Program-made: the position numbers and the translations under genes | Notes under the pieces: generated by a model | Told to the model about the DNA's origin: nothing | The model's database searches: none | The model's input: only the letters and a program-made list of their open reading frames with translations | Shown: piece after piece, positions 1 to 9,011 of the stretch | Numbering within the stretch: position 1 is the first letter of the stretch | Layout: every line of letters begins with the position of its first letter | NCBI GenBank assembly: GCA_040902925.1 | Contig: JBBDWJ010000048.1 | Span: forward strand, 1 to 48,262 | Direction: 5' to 3' | Source of the DNA: JBBDWJ01 sp040902925 | Lineage (GTDB): Bacteria; Acidobacteriota; Terriglobia; Bryobacterales; UBA6623 | Length of the DNA: 48,262 bases

Positions 1-112
1 CTATTGTCCCACGCCGCATCGCGGCTCAGAAGTCCAGCTAAATCGGGCGTTGTCCAGCGTTGCCCCCTTTTCCTCCTTCCTCAACTTTCCGCCCGCCCAA
101 GACGCAAAGCGT

Positions 113-222
113 CGTCGGACAATAGCCCAGGGTGGAGCCTCTAGCGGAACCCTGGGTCACCGATTCCACCAAACGTCGCAGCCCTGAAGGGGCGGCGGAA
201 ATCAGCCCAGCAGATAACGCTC
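113..222. repeat. Hairpin-bearing intergenic repeat
   Basis: CCCAGGGT (126-133) pairs with ACCCTGGG (149-156), followed by a GC-rich tail containing AGCCCTGAAGGGGCGG. Repeats with a CCCAGGGT...ACCCTGGG hairpin and a CCTGAAGGGGCGG tail are, as I recall, common between genes in Acidobacteria, Verrucomicrobia and Planctomycetes. The stem is visible; membership of that family is inference. Confidence 0.45.
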
Positions 223-663
223 GTGATATTCCATCTGGTGACCCGACGGGGGCAGTCACCAGGTTATATTGTTAAATTCCAGCAGAGAAATCGTCACAAC
301 CTCAGTTTTCTCGAACCGACGTGGGTCCGCGTCACGTCCTCGATACAAAGATCCCGCCTTTTCTTTCAGCTACTTACGCCATTCAACCCCCCGAAGCTCT
401 TGGCCCCGCGAGGTAGAATAGAGCGAGAAACGGCCGAAGCAAACTGTCTGCTTACCCCCGGCCCGTTTCCTAACAAATCAAAGTGCAGGCGAGAGCCAAC
501 ACCTGGAATCAGCCCCGGGACACCATCCGTCTGCCCCGCAAACCACCCTACAAAACGCCGGCATTGCGAAAAACTCCGGACCAGACAAGCCAAATCCAAG
601 AGGCAAACCACCAGGGGGAAACACCAAGGAAGAAATCGCTAAAGAGAAACCCTGCCATCTATT

Positions 664-697
664 GCCAAACGACGCCAAATCCTGCCAAATCACGCCA
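664..697. repeat. 10-bp periodic GCCAAA array
   Basis: GCCAAA occurs at 664, 674 and 684, with a partial GCCA at 694, exactly 10 bp apart with variable 4-base spacers. The unit repeats once per helical turn, as expected for protein-binding sites on one DNA face. Its role is unknown. It lies downstream of the 774-3157 operon. Confidence 0.5.
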
Positions 698-698
698 C

Positions 699-766
699 GT
701 GGCGCAAGCTCTCAAGCTTGCAGCGTCGAGCCTCNNNNNNNNNNGCAAGCTGAGAGCTCGCGCCAC
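699..766. repeat. Dispersed inverted repeat interrupted by assembly gap
   Basis: The left arm (699-734) begins GTGGCGCAAGCTCTCAAGC. The right arm (745-766) is nearly its reverse complement and ends GAGAGCTCGCGCCAC. Ten Ns (735-744) separate them. The same sequence recurs near 26719-26767 and 31675-31724. The gap probably reflects assembly failure across an inverted pair of copies, so the distance between the arms is unknown. Confidence 0.7.
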
Positions 767-773
767 AACGTCC

Positions 774-1391
774 TCAATCCCGTTCCAGAGGCTCGGGCTG
801 AAAGCCGGCGAACTCCTCCTGATAAACGTTGCCTTTGTACGCAAGCTCGTCGTAAATCCCGATCTTCGAGGTGTAGTAGGCAAACACGGTACGCGATTTC
901 AGATCTTCAAAGAAGCGCTCGTCGGCGTCTTGAGGGTTCCCTTCGTTTCGGGCGATGCGGGTCAGCACGGCCACGCGCTGGTCGGCTGAAGTTTCCAAAA
1001 ACTTCGCTCCGTGCATCTCGCGCGACAGCGCTTCGATCCTTCCTAGGCCCTCCCGCCACTGTGACCGGGGCTCGTCCTCAACCGCCTCCCGAAGCTGCCG
1101 GTCGATAAACGAGGCGCACTGCGCGGCCCGCGTGCCCGGTGACTGCTCATCGGTAGGAATCATCAGCTCGGTAAGCTCATCGAGCAGCGTGAACTCTTCC
1201 GCGGTGAAGAACTCCGGGGATGCTGTTTGCGCGCTCTGCGCTCGCAGCGTAACCAACGGCCCGGCGGCGAGCTGGCCCGCGACTACGGCGCCGGCCGCCT
1301 TGAGCACATCCCGGCGCGTGGCGCTGCTACCCGTGGCCGCTCGCTTGTCTTCGCCGCCCGCGCGGGGTTGTTCGTGTTTCGGATCAGGCAT
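774..1391 (-). CDS. Gluconate 2-dehydrogenase subunit 3 family protein (Tat)
   Basis: This 205-residue protein is the small partner of a periplasmic GMC-type dehydrogenase. The N-terminus (from MPDPKHE) carries a twin-arginine signal, TRRDVLKAAG, followed by a hydrophobic stretch and then the subunit-3 region (FFTAEEFTLLDELTELMIP, and a C-terminal tyrosine-rich segment with FAYYTSKIG). Members of this family are exported by Tat together with the flavoprotein subunit, which lacks its own signal. The start codon overlaps the stop of the upstream dehydrogenase gene (TGATG at 1393-1389), indicating translational coupling. The cytochrome c subunit of the classical three-subunit enzyme is not encoded next to it. 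The substrate cannot be deduced. Confidence 0.88.
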   Translation of the reverse strand: MPDPKHEQPRAGGEDKRAATGSSATRRDVLKAAGAVVAGQLAAGPLVTLRAQSAQTASPEFFTAEEFTLLDELTELMIPTDEQSPGTRAAQCASFIDRQLREAVEDEPRSQWREGLGRIEALSREMHGAKFLETSADQRVAVLTRIARNEGNPQDADERFFEDLKSRTVFAYYTSKIGIYDELAYKGNVYQEEFAGFQPEPLERD

Positions 1392-3157
1392 CACATATTC
1401 CCCTTGCCCATCTCCTCGGCGAGATAGTCGCACGAGCGCCAGGCCAGCGCCATGATCGTCCAGGTCGGGTTCTGGCAAGCCGGGTTGACGTGCGTGCTGC
1501 CGTCGACGACAAACAGGTTTTTCACGTCGTGCGACTGCTGATATTTGTTGACCACCGACGTTTTCGGGTCTTCCCCCATTCGCGCGGTACCCATTTCGTG
1601 GATCGACCAGCCCTCGGGCCGCAGCCCTCCTTGGGCATCGACGATTTCGATCCCCGCATCTTCGAAAATCTCTTGCGCGGCGTCGAACATATCCGCGGCC
1701 ATCTTTTTCTCGTTGTCGCCAAAACGGTAGTGGAAGCGCAGCACGGGCATGCCCCACTTGTCCTTGACCTCGGGGTCAAGATCGACGTAATTCTCAAACC
1801 GCGGCAACACTTCGCCGAAACCGCCCATGCTGATGTAGGCGCCGGCGTGATCGCGCACCGCTTTCTTGTAGGAAGCGCCAAATCCCTTTCTGCCGGCGCC
1901 CTCGGGAAACATCCGCGCGCCGCTGCCGCCTTCGAATCCGTAGCCGCGAATGAAATTCGGGTGCCGCTCGGTAAGGTTACGGAAGCGCGCCACATAGAAG
2001 CCGCCCGGGCGGCCGTCATCGAGAGTGGACGGCTTGCCCACCAGGTCTTTCACCAGCCCCGTCACGTTCGGCCCCATGAAGTGCTCACAGAAATTATGAC
2101 CAACGTGACCGCTCGAGTTGCCAATGCCGTTGGGATAAGTTGTCGATTTCGAAAGCAGCAGAATCCGCGCCGACTCGAGCGTCGAGGCCGCCAGCAGCAC
2201 GGTTTTCCCAAGCGCTTCGTACGACTGCCCGTTCTCGCTGTCGATGAAGCGCACGCCGCGCGCCTTGCCACTGTCATGATCCACCAGCACTTCCGAAACA
2301 ATCGAGTTCGGCCGCAGCGCGAGGTTGCCCGTGTCCAGCGCCGGGGCAATGAGCCCGCTCGGCGAATCGAACGCGGCGTGAATATCGCAGCCACCGGCAC
2401 GCCGCGCACAGGCGCCGCGCCCGAAGCAGCGGCTGCGATATTTGTTGTGCTTGAGCCCCTCGGTGGTCACGCCCGCGCGGTAGGGCGTTAGCACGCGGCC
2501 GCCCTTGGCGAGCGATTCGCGCAGTTTTACTTCCGCGTAGTTGAGCGTTGTCGATTTCTGAAAGAGACTGTCGGGCAGGTACGGAAGATTCTCTTTGACG
2601 CCCGAAATACCGAGATAGAGATCGACCTTGTCGTAGTAAGGCTCGATATCGCGGTAAGAAATCGGCCAGTCCTGGCCATGGCCGTCGCGGCTGGCGGCCT
2701 TGAAGTCGTGATCGGAAAGCCGCAGCGCGAGCCGTCCCCAGATATTGCTCTTGCCGCCGACGCAGCGCGCCCGCACCCAGGCATAAGGCGTGCCCGTGTA
2801 AGGATGCTCTTTCTCATTGACGACGATGTTCTTGCTGTAGTCGGACCCGCCCCAGCCCTGCGCGTAAGAATGCACGGCCGCGTAACGGCTGAATTTTCCG
2901 CCACGCCCATAAGGCGGCGCCTGGCGATAGTCTTCGAGCGACAACGCGCGCCGGTCAGCGGGCATCACGCCGCGCCGCGGGTGTTCGTAAGGCCAGCGCA
3001 TCGACTGCAGTTCCTGCTCGAGATTCAACTGCCGCCCGGCCTCGAGCAACAACACCTTCATGCCGCGCGCGGTCAGCACATGCGCCGCCATGCCGCCGGC
3101 AGCGCCCGAGCCAACCACCACCGCGTCGTACACCTTCTTGAGATCAACTTCCGCCAC
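1391..3157 (-). CDS. GMC oxidoreductase (sugar/alcohol dehydrogenase, FAD)
   Basis: The protein (about 588 residues) is the FAD-binding catalytic subunit of a gluconate-2-dehydrogenase-like complex. Near its start is the dinucleotide fold VVVGSGAAGGMAAHVL, and near its end the GMC C-terminal motifs HEMGTARMG and STHVNPACQNPT, which hold the catalytic His/Asn region. I chose GTG at 3157 because the protein then begins five residues before the FAD fold (AEVDLKKVYDAVVVG), as is usual. The frame stays open further upstream, but that sequence does not look like protein. It is followed directly by the Tat-exported small subunit at 774-1391. Electron acceptor and sugar are unknown. Confidence 0.9.
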   Translation of the reverse strand: MAEVDLKKVYDAVVVGSGAAGGMAAHVLTARGMKVLLLEAGRQLNLEQELQSMRWPYEHPRRGVMPADRRALSLEDYRQAPPYGRGGKFSRYAAVHSYAQGWGGSDYSKNIVVNEKEHPYTGTPYAWVRARCVGGKSNIWGRLALRLSDHDFKAASRDGHGQDWPISYRDIEPYYDKVDLYLGISGVKENLPYLPDSLFQKSTTLNYAEVKLRESLAKGGRVLTPYRAGVTTEGLKHNKYRSRCFGRGACARRAGGCDIHAAFDSPSGLIAPALDTGNLALRPNSIVSEVLVDHDSGKARGVRFIDSENGQSYEALGKTVLLAASTLESARILLLSKSTTYPNGIGNSSGHVGHNFCEHFMGPNVTGLVKDLVGKPSTLDDGRPGGFYVARFRNLTERHPNFIRGYGFEGGSGARMFPEGAGRKGFGASYKKAVRDHAGAYISMGGFGEVLPRFENYVDLDPEVKDKWGMPVLRFHYRFGDNEKKMAADMFDAAQEIFEDAGIEIVDAQGGLRPEGWSIHEMGTARMGEDPKTSVVNKYQQSHDVKNLFVVDGSTHVNPACQNPTWTIMALAWRSCDYLAEEMGKGNM

Positions 3158-3809
3158 CAGTCCATTCTCGCAAGTCTGAAGAGTTTCAGCATTTACCAGG
3201 CAGGCAATTAGAGGAGTCTCCCATCGGCAAGTCGATGTAGGGGCGTAGCGTGCTACGCCCGCGACCCAGGCGCGCGAGAGGTTGCTCGGCGACCGTCCAC
3301 TCGTGCTGACCTGTGGATCGCTCAACAGAACTGAATAAACGTCGCCCGCAAGATGTCCGAACCCGCAAACACACTACCGGCGAAGTACGCGACCGACCAA
3401 AACGAGCCCCGGAGACGCGAAAAATGGCGGCCCCAGACCTCTTCCGCCACCCTGTTGGAGCAGCAGCCCGCCGGTCGTCACAACCCTTTTATTTTTTCGT
3501 AAACCTCATTAAATCAGCAGCTTCCGGCGCTTAACCCGCAAGGCCGTTTTGGTGGCGTCTGCTAACATGGAGATGGAGCCTAAATGAGGCAGCATGAGCA
3601 GAAAAACGCGCGTAAAACCGCTCAAATCTGCTCACTGGAGCGAAAACACCGTGGAGAATTAGACCTGTTTGACGCTCCAACATAAGACCCTTCTGTTCCT
3701 TGTTGCCATGGCAACGGGACGTGTGCCGTCAGACGCTGCCAATGGGACTACACTTGGGAAACAGCATCGCCACGAACGCGAGTCCAAAAGCAGCGTCAGG
3801 AGACCCTAC
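3158..3809. other. Intergenic region upstream of deacetylase
   Basis: No convincing gene was found in these 650 bases. GGGCGTAGCGTGCTACGCCC (near 3241-3260) is a near-perfect palindrome of the type seen in dispersed repeats. Further right, TGAGCAGA (3595-3602) and TCTGCTCA (3627-3634) form an 8-bp inverted repeat about 175 bp upstream of the deacetylase start and could be regulatory. Confidence 0.4.
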
Positions 3810-4685
3810 GTGCCCAAAACAACGCGGCGGCAATGGTGCAAGGCAATCGGCCTCGCGCCGCTCGCCATCCAGCTCTCTGCTCAACAACAAAATCAAAGGC
3901 CCAGCGGCAAACAGGTCGTCCTGACCTTCGACGACGCAGTGAAATCCCACCGCAGCGTCGTAGCGCCGCTGCTGGCCGACGCCGGTTTCCACGCCACCTT
4001 CTTCATCACTCAGAATTGGATGGAAGACAAACCCAACTTCCTTACCTGGGAAGAGGTCGCCGAGATCCACAAGATGGGTTTCGAGATCGGCAACCACACC
4101 TGGACCCATGCCGATTTCTCAAAGCCCGAAAACACGGCCAAGCTGGGGCGCGAGCTGGAGCAAGTCGAAACGGAGCTAGATAGAGTCGGCGTGCCCAAGC
4201 CGGTCAGCTTCGCATGGTGTGGCAACGGCTTCGGACCCGAAGGAATCCAGGTGCTGCGCGAGCGCCATTACCAATTCGCGCGCCGCGGCATGCAACCCGA
4301 AATTCCCTACGGCCAGATCGAGGTAGGCCCAGCTTTCAACCCTCAAAAACATCATGCGCTGTTGATCCCGACCACGGGCGACGCCTATCCGGCCTGGACT
4401 CTCGACCACTTCAAAAAGGTCGTCCACAGCGCCGGCGAGGGCGAGCTGGTCGTGCTGCAATTCCACGGCGTTCCCGACGTGGCGCATCCCTGGGTGCACA
4501 CGCCGCCCGAAAATTTTAAGCAATACGTGGCCTATCTCAAAGCGGAGGGTTTTCGAACGCTCGCGCTGCGCGATGTCGCCCAGTACTTGCCGGATCAAGC
4601 GCCTAACGACCCACTGTTGGCGGCCAGCTACTCTCCATCGATGCGCAGCATTCGAGCCGTCGTACAAGGGCAGCCCAAACGCTGA
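3810..4685 (+). CDS. Polysaccharide deacetylase (NodB-like), exported
   Basis: This carbohydrate esterase family 4-type enzyme (291 residues) would remove N- or O-acetyl groups from a polysaccharide. Motif 1 is LTFDDA (D41, D42) and motif 2 is the metal-binding NHTWTH (H96, H100). A later FHGV segment fits the family's closing motif. I set the start at GTG 3810 because AGGAG at 3798-3802 sits seven bases upstream and the new N-terminus gives a Tat-like signal (TTRRQWCKAIG) ending near LSA-QQ. An ATG at 3669 is in frame but adds a non-signal extension. The gene stands alone; the convergent transporter gene ends at 4698. Confidence 0.88.
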   Translation: MPKTTRRQWCKAIGLAPLAIQLSAQQQNQRPSGKQVVLTFDDAVKSHRSVVAPLLADAGFHATFFITQNWMEDKPNFLTWEEVAEIHKMGFEIGNHTWTHADFSKPENTAKLGRELEQVETELDRVGVPKPVSFAWCGNGFGPEGIQVLRERHYQFARRGMQPEIPYGQIEVGPAFNPQKHHALLIPTTGDAYPAWTLDHFKKVVHSAGEGELVVLQFHGVPDVAHPWVHTPPENFKQYVAYLKAEGFRTLALRDVAQYLPDQAPNDPLLAASYSPSMRSIRAVVQGQPKR

Positions 4686-4697
4686 CGCATCCAGGCT

Positions 4698-5560
4698 TCA
4701 GCCGCGGCCTTTCCAGCGCACCAGCACCACGCCGGACAGCGTGACGGCGCCGCCCGCCAGGGAAAGCCCCGAAGGAACTCGCCGAGCCACAGGTAGGCCA
4801 CCACAATCGCAATCGGCGGAACCAGGAACAAGGAATTGCCGACGATCGTAGCCGGCGCTTCGTTCAAAGCGTGAATCCACCCCGAATAGGCCAGCGCCCC
4901 CGGGCCAACGCCCAAATAGATTACCGCCAGCGTCGCATCGAGCGGCGAAGCGCGCACCGCCGTCATCAACCCCGGTGCAAACACAAGCAGCAGCGCCGCC
5001 CCGCCCCAGATGCTATACGCGGTAAGGTCCATCGCGCTGTAGCGAGCCATGTATCGTTTCTGGATGACCGAACAGACCGACGCCGAGAGCATGCCAAGAA
5101 GGATCCACACAGCGCCGAAATCGAAACCAACGCCGCCTCCAGTTCCGAATCCGATCAGCGCCACGCCGCCAAAGCCGATAGCCAGTCCGAGCCAGCCCTG
5201 CCACCGCAGCCGTTCGCCGAGGAAAAAGTAAGCGAGCAAGGCGAGGAAAATCGGCGTCGTCGCGACAATCATGCTGGCTGCGCCGGCGGTCACGGTCTGT
5301 TCGCCGTAGTTGACAGCGACCGTGTAGACGCTGATGCCCAGAAAACCCATCAGCAGCAATCCGGCAAGATCGCCGCGCCGGGGAATGCTCACCGGCCGGA
5401 ACAGTGCATAGGCCCCCAGTAGAACCGAAGCCGTCAGAAAGCGAAACAGCGCCAGATGGCCGGGGCTGTAGCCCTGCAATCCCGCGCGTATCGCGGCAAA
5501 AGCCGAGCCCCACATCAGCAGTGTGGCGGCAAGCGCGATAGTCGTTCGCCATGACAACAT
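4698..5560 (-). pseudogene. EamA-family (DMT) transporter, one-base frameshift
   Basis: The gene encodes a drug/metabolite transporter with about ten membrane helices in two EamA repeats. It begins MLSWRTTIALAATLLMWGSAF and contains typical EamA features such as GEQTVTAGAASMI followed by ATTPIFLALLAYFFLGERL. The second repeat is intact up to AYLWLGE (about 4785). From there the expected ending (VPSGLSLAGGAVTLSGVVLV, then stop at 4698) lies in the next reading frame. One missing G in GGCGAGTTCC would restore a 287-residue protein. This may be an assembly error or a genuine recent mutation. Substrate unknown. Confidence 0.8.
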
Positions 5561-5752
5561 ATGCGGTTGACTGGAAACAGTTACGGCGGGGGACGAGATA
5601 CAACAATCCCCTCGATCGAGCGGCTGCCTCGATGACTCAAACGAACTTTGTCCACCAGCGAGCGGGGCTCCGGACAGGCAGAACTGGTATTCGAGTTTTC
5701 CGTGCCCCAACGGCGAGCTTCAGATTGGCAGTGGAAACCTACTACCATTCTA

Positions 5753-5788
5753 TTGGGTAGGCCCATTGCGTTGGGCAGGCCCGTTCGA
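5753..5788. repeat. 18-bp tandem duplication in intergenic region
   Basis: TTGGGTAGGCCCATTGCG (5753-5770) is followed directly by TTGGGCAGGCCCGTTCGA (5771-5788), two units sharing GGGYAGGCCC. They lie between the divergent EamA and GNAT genes and might be a duplicated binding site. The rest of 5561-5880 shows no gene. Confidence 0.4.
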
Positions 5789-5880
5789 TAGGCGCTTTCC
5801 GGGTGCGAGAGCCCGGCGGCAAAAATCGCCCGGACCGGCCGCGCGCGACCCGGCGTGTGGCAAACGCAAGAGCCAGAACC

Positions 5881-6473
5881 ATGCAGCTATCCATTCGCAC
5901 CGCCGAACCCGGTGACGCCGGCGCGATCGCCGCCATTCTCAACGCCGTTATCGCCGAGGGGATCTATACGGTTCTCGACACGCCTTTCTCTGTCGAAGAC
6001 GAACGCCGCTTTATCGAGTCGTTCCCCGTGCGCGGCGTGTTTCTGGTGGCCGTCCGGCAGCCCGATCAACAGATTGTCGGCTTCCAGAATCTCGAGCCGT
6101 TCGCGGCCTACACGCACGCCTTCGACCACGTTGGCGTGATGGGCACGTATGTCGCCGCCGCCCACCGCCGCCAGGGCGTCGCCGCGGCGTTGTTCGGGCT
6201 CGTCGTTCGAAACGGCGCGGCGAAAAGGCTTCGAGAAGATTTTCGCTTTCGTCCGCGCCGACAACCCCGACGGCGGCGCCAGGCTAAGATTCGCGGCGCG
6301 TACGTCGATGAGATCCTGATGCCCTTGCCGCCTACCGCAAGCATGGCTTTCAGGTCGTCGGAACCGCGCCGAGAGATTTCTCGACGAGGAAGAAAACGAC
6401 GGCCGCGGATGATTGGTTCTATCGAGCGGGAATGCCGAATCACCGAATCAGGCGACAATACGGTGATGTGTAG
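5881..6473 (+). pseudogene. GNAT N-acetyltransferase, scrambled pseudogene
   Basis: The N-terminal half is a normal GNAT domain (MQLSIRTAEPGDAGAIAAIL, then the acetyl-CoA loop RRQGVAAAL). Near 6190-6209 the coding frame moves by one, giving ETARRKGFEKIFAFVRADNP (6209-6270). Next, in the first frame, comes RRQAKIRGAYVDEIL (6274-6317), which normally ends such proteins. Then, in the third frame, comes DALAAYRKHGFQVVGTA (from 6318), which normally sits between those two pieces, and a tail to the stop at 6471-6473. The order of the last two blocks is therefore swapped relative to what I expect. The gene cannot make a normal enzyme as read. Confidence 0.7.
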
Positions 6474-6555
6474 TTTCTGTCTCGCGGAACCCGTTGCCAG
6501 CCTTCAAGGCCGCGCCCGCTGCTCTGATACACTCACGCAAGCTACGGAGGCACGC

Positions 6556-8532
6556 ATGCCTTGTCGCGCATTCGCAAACGCCGCACTTTTGGCGGCTCGG
6601 ATAAACTCGCCGGGTCGCGGGGCGTTGCTGCGTTGCGCGACGCTGATCGCCGCGCTGATCCTCGTCACCGCGCTGCCCGCGCAGGAACACGATCACCACG
6701 GACACAAGAAAAAGCCGTTCGCGGCCGACCAAGCCTACCTGGAGGAGCACTACACCAAGTACGAATATCAGGTGCCGATGCGCGATGGCGTCAAATTGTT
6801 CGCGGCCGTCTACGCGCCGAAAGACGACGCAACGCCCTACCCGATCCTGCTCAATCGCACGCCATACGGAGTGCGCCCCTACGGCGCCAGCAATTACCCC
6901 AAAGACCCGCAGCCGCAGATGAAGTATTACGCCAACGAGCGCTTCATTTTCGTCTACCAGGATGTTCGCGGGCGCAATGCCTCCGAGGGTGAGTACGTCC
7001 ACATGCGGCCGCACCTTGCATCCAAGGCCGGCCCAAAGGATATCGATGAGAGCACCGACACGTACGACACCATCGAGTGGCTCGTCAACAATCTTCCCAA
7101 CAACAACGGCAAGGTTGGACTGACCGGCACTTCCTATCCCGGCTTCTACTCGGCGGCGGGCATGATCGACGCGCACCCGGCCCTGAAATGTGTCTCGCCG
7201 CAGGCGCCGATTTCGGACTGGTTCATCGGCGACGACTTCCACCACAACGGCGTGTTTTATCTGGCGCATGCCTTCCGGTTCTTTTCCGGATTCGGCCAGG
7301 TCCTCGACGAGCCCACCCGCGAGTCGCCCAAGCCGTTCGATTACAAGACCCCCGACGGCTACGAGTTTTATCTCAACGTTGGCCCGATTTCGAACATCAA
7401 CGAGCGGTACTTCAAGCGCGAGATCTCCTTCTGGAACGACCTAATGGAGCACGAGAGCTACGACGGGTTCTGGCAGAGCCGCAACATTCTGCCGCACCTG
7501 CGCAACATCAAGCCCGCGGTGATGACGGTCGGCGGCTGGTTCGACGCGGAAGATCTCTACGGCCCGCTGCGAATCTACGATCGCGTCGAGAAGAATTCCC
7601 CAGAGAGCGTCAACATGCTGGTGATGGGGCCGTGGGCGCATGGCGGATGGCATCGCGGCGACGGCGAATCCCTTGGCAACGTTCCCTTCCACCAAAAGAC
7701 GGGTTTGTTTTTCCGCCAGAGTATCGAGCTGCCATTCTTCAAGCACTTTCTCAAAGACTCCGAAGACCCCAAGCTTCCCGACGCCTACGTGTTTGAGACC
7801 GGCACGAACCAGTGGCGGCGCTACGACGCCTGGCCGCCGCCGAACGTCGAATCCAAAACGCTTTATCTGCACGCCGGCGGACTGCTCAGCTTCGAGCCAC
7901 CTGCCGCAAGCGGCCAGGCGTTCGACGAATACGTCAGCGACCCCGACAAGCCGGTGCCATTCATCCCGAACGTCGCCATCGGGATGACGCAAGAGCACAT
8001 GCTCGATGACCAGCGCTTCGCGGCTTCGCGCCCTGACGTTCTCACCTACGCCACCGAGCCGCTCGCCGAAGACATCACGATCGCCGGCCCCATCGCCGCC
8101 CGCCTGTTCGTCTCGACGACGGGCACCGACTCCGATTGGGTCGTCAAGCTGATTGATGTCTATCAGGGCGATTTTCCGAATCCCGACCCCAACCCCGCCG
8201 GTGTGCAAATGGGCGGCTATCAGCAGCTCGTTCGCGGCGAAGCGATACGCGGCAAGTTTCGCAACAGCTTCGAAAAGCCCGAGCCGTTCGAACCAGGCAA
8301 GCTCGCCACGGTCGAATACGTGCTGCCCGACGCCTACCACACGTTCCGGCGCGGCCACCGCATCATGGTGCAGATCCAGAGTTCCTGGTTCCCCCTGATC
8401 GACCGCAATCCGCAGAAGTTCCTCAACATCTACGAAGCCAAGCGCGAGGATTTCCAGAAAGCGACGCAGCGCGTTTACCGCTCCGCCGGCTCGGCATCGC
8501 AGTTGGGCGTGTCGGTGCTGACCAGCCCCTAA
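6556..8532 (+). CDS. Secreted CocE/NonD family hydrolase (X-Pro peptidase S15-like)
   Basis: This 658-residue serine hydrolase has an N-terminal export signal (TLIAALILVTALPAQ). A His-rich patch (EHDHHGHKKK) follows. The alpha/beta-hydrolase core contains the nucleophile elbow GTSYPG (Ser193), an acidic GGWFDAEDLYG segment near 326-336 and the PWAHGGWH His segment near 362. A C-terminal beta-sandwich typical of this family ends the protein. Relatives cleave acyl esters, amides or X-Pro peptides; the substrate here is unknown. ATG 6556 is supported by GGAGG at 6546-6550. An open frame continues upstream through the broken GNAT gene, but that is not part of this protein. Confidence 0.9.
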   Translation: MPCRAFANAALLAARINSPGRGALLRCATLIAALILVTALPAQEHDHHGHKKKPFAADQAYLEEHYTKYEYQVPMRDGVKLFAAVYAPKDDATPYPILLNRTPYGVRPYGASNYPKDPQPQMKYYANERFIFVYQDVRGRNASEGEYVHMRPHLASKAGPKDIDESTDTYDTIEWLVNNLPNNNGKVGLTGTSYPGFYSAAGMIDAHPALKCVSPQAPISDWFIGDDFHHNGVFYLAHAFRFFSGFGQVLDEPTRESPKPFDYKTPDGYEFYLNVGPISNINERYFKREISFWNDLMEHESYDGFWQSRNILPHLRNIKPAVMTVGGWFDAEDLYGPLRIYDRVEKNSPESVNMLVMGPWAHGGWHRGDGESLGNVPFHQKTGLFFRQSIELPFFKHFLKDSEDPKLPDAYVFETGTNQWRRYDAWPPPNVESKTLYLHAGGLLSFEPPAASGQAFDEYVSDPDKPVPFIPNVAIGMTQEHMLDDQRFAASRPDVLTYATEPLAEDITIAGPIAARLFVSTTGTDSDWVVKLIDVYQGDFPNPDPNPAGVQMGGYQQLVRGEAIRGKFRNSFEKPEPFEPGKLATVEYVLPDAYHTFRRGHRIMVQIQSSWFPLIDRNPQKFLNIYEAKREDFQKATQRVYRSAGSASQLGVSVLTSP

Positions 8533-8634
8533 CTCGCAACAGAACACGCGTGCGCTACTGACGCGCTCGCTCGGCGATTCCTTGTGGTCGACTACCGCGC
8601 CGCTTTGCTACACTTCCAGGTCACGGAGATGGGA

Positions 8635-8958
8635 ATGGTTTTTTACGAACTCAGACAGTACAAAATCCTACCCGGCAAGATGGACGAATGGCTCGAACTC
8701 ATGGAAAGCGCCATCATGCCCTTCCAGATCTCAAAGGGCATGGTGATTACCGCCAGTTTTCGCGGCGAAACTGACGACAGCGTCTACGTCTGGATGCGCC
8801 GCTTCGAGAGCGAGCAGCAGCGCGAGCAGCTATATGAAGCGGTCTATCAAAGCGACCGCTGGAAGAATGAAATCGGGCCGCGCGTTTCTGAGGTGATGGA
8901 CCGCTCGGCGATTCAGGTGACGCGGCTCGTGCCGACGCAGAAGTCGCCCGTGCAGTAG
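8635..8958 (+). CDS. NIPSNAP family protein
   Basis: This small (107-residue) ferredoxin-like-fold protein starts MVFYELRQYKILPGKMDEWL, the characteristic NIPSNAP opening (ELRxYxxxPGKxxEW). No enzymatic role is established for the bacterial family. I preferred ATG 8635 because GGAG (8625-8628) lies six bases upstream; ATG 8629 abuts that ribosome-binding site and GTG 8584 has none. It follows the CocE-like gene by about 100 bases on the same strand and may be cotranscribed. Confidence 0.82.
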   Translation: MVFYELRQYKILPGKMDEWLELMESAIMPFQISKGMVITASFRGETDDSVYVWMRRFESEQQREQLYEAVYQSDRWKNEIGPRVSEVMDRSAIQVTRLVPTQKSPVQ

Positions 8959-9011
8959 GACCCGGCGGGGCGAGCAAAGCCCACTCCAACAAAAATCAAT
9001 CGCCGCGTTGC

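Larger units (their letters stand above)
1..773. other. Non-coding, repeat-rich region
   Basis: No reading frame here shows recognisable protein character. The stretch holds a hairpin repeat (113-222), a 10-bp periodic GCCAAA array (664-697) and two arms of a dispersed repeat flanking a run of Ns (699-766). The rest, about 230-660, shows nothing I can name. The region lies downstream of the minus-strand dehydrogenase operon that ends at 774. Confidence 0.6.

Noticed and set aside
5803..8532. A single 909-residue protein spanning GNAT and hydrolase
   Set aside because: The frame runs across a broken GNAT gene by chance; the hydrolase has its own signal peptide and GGAGG start at 6556.
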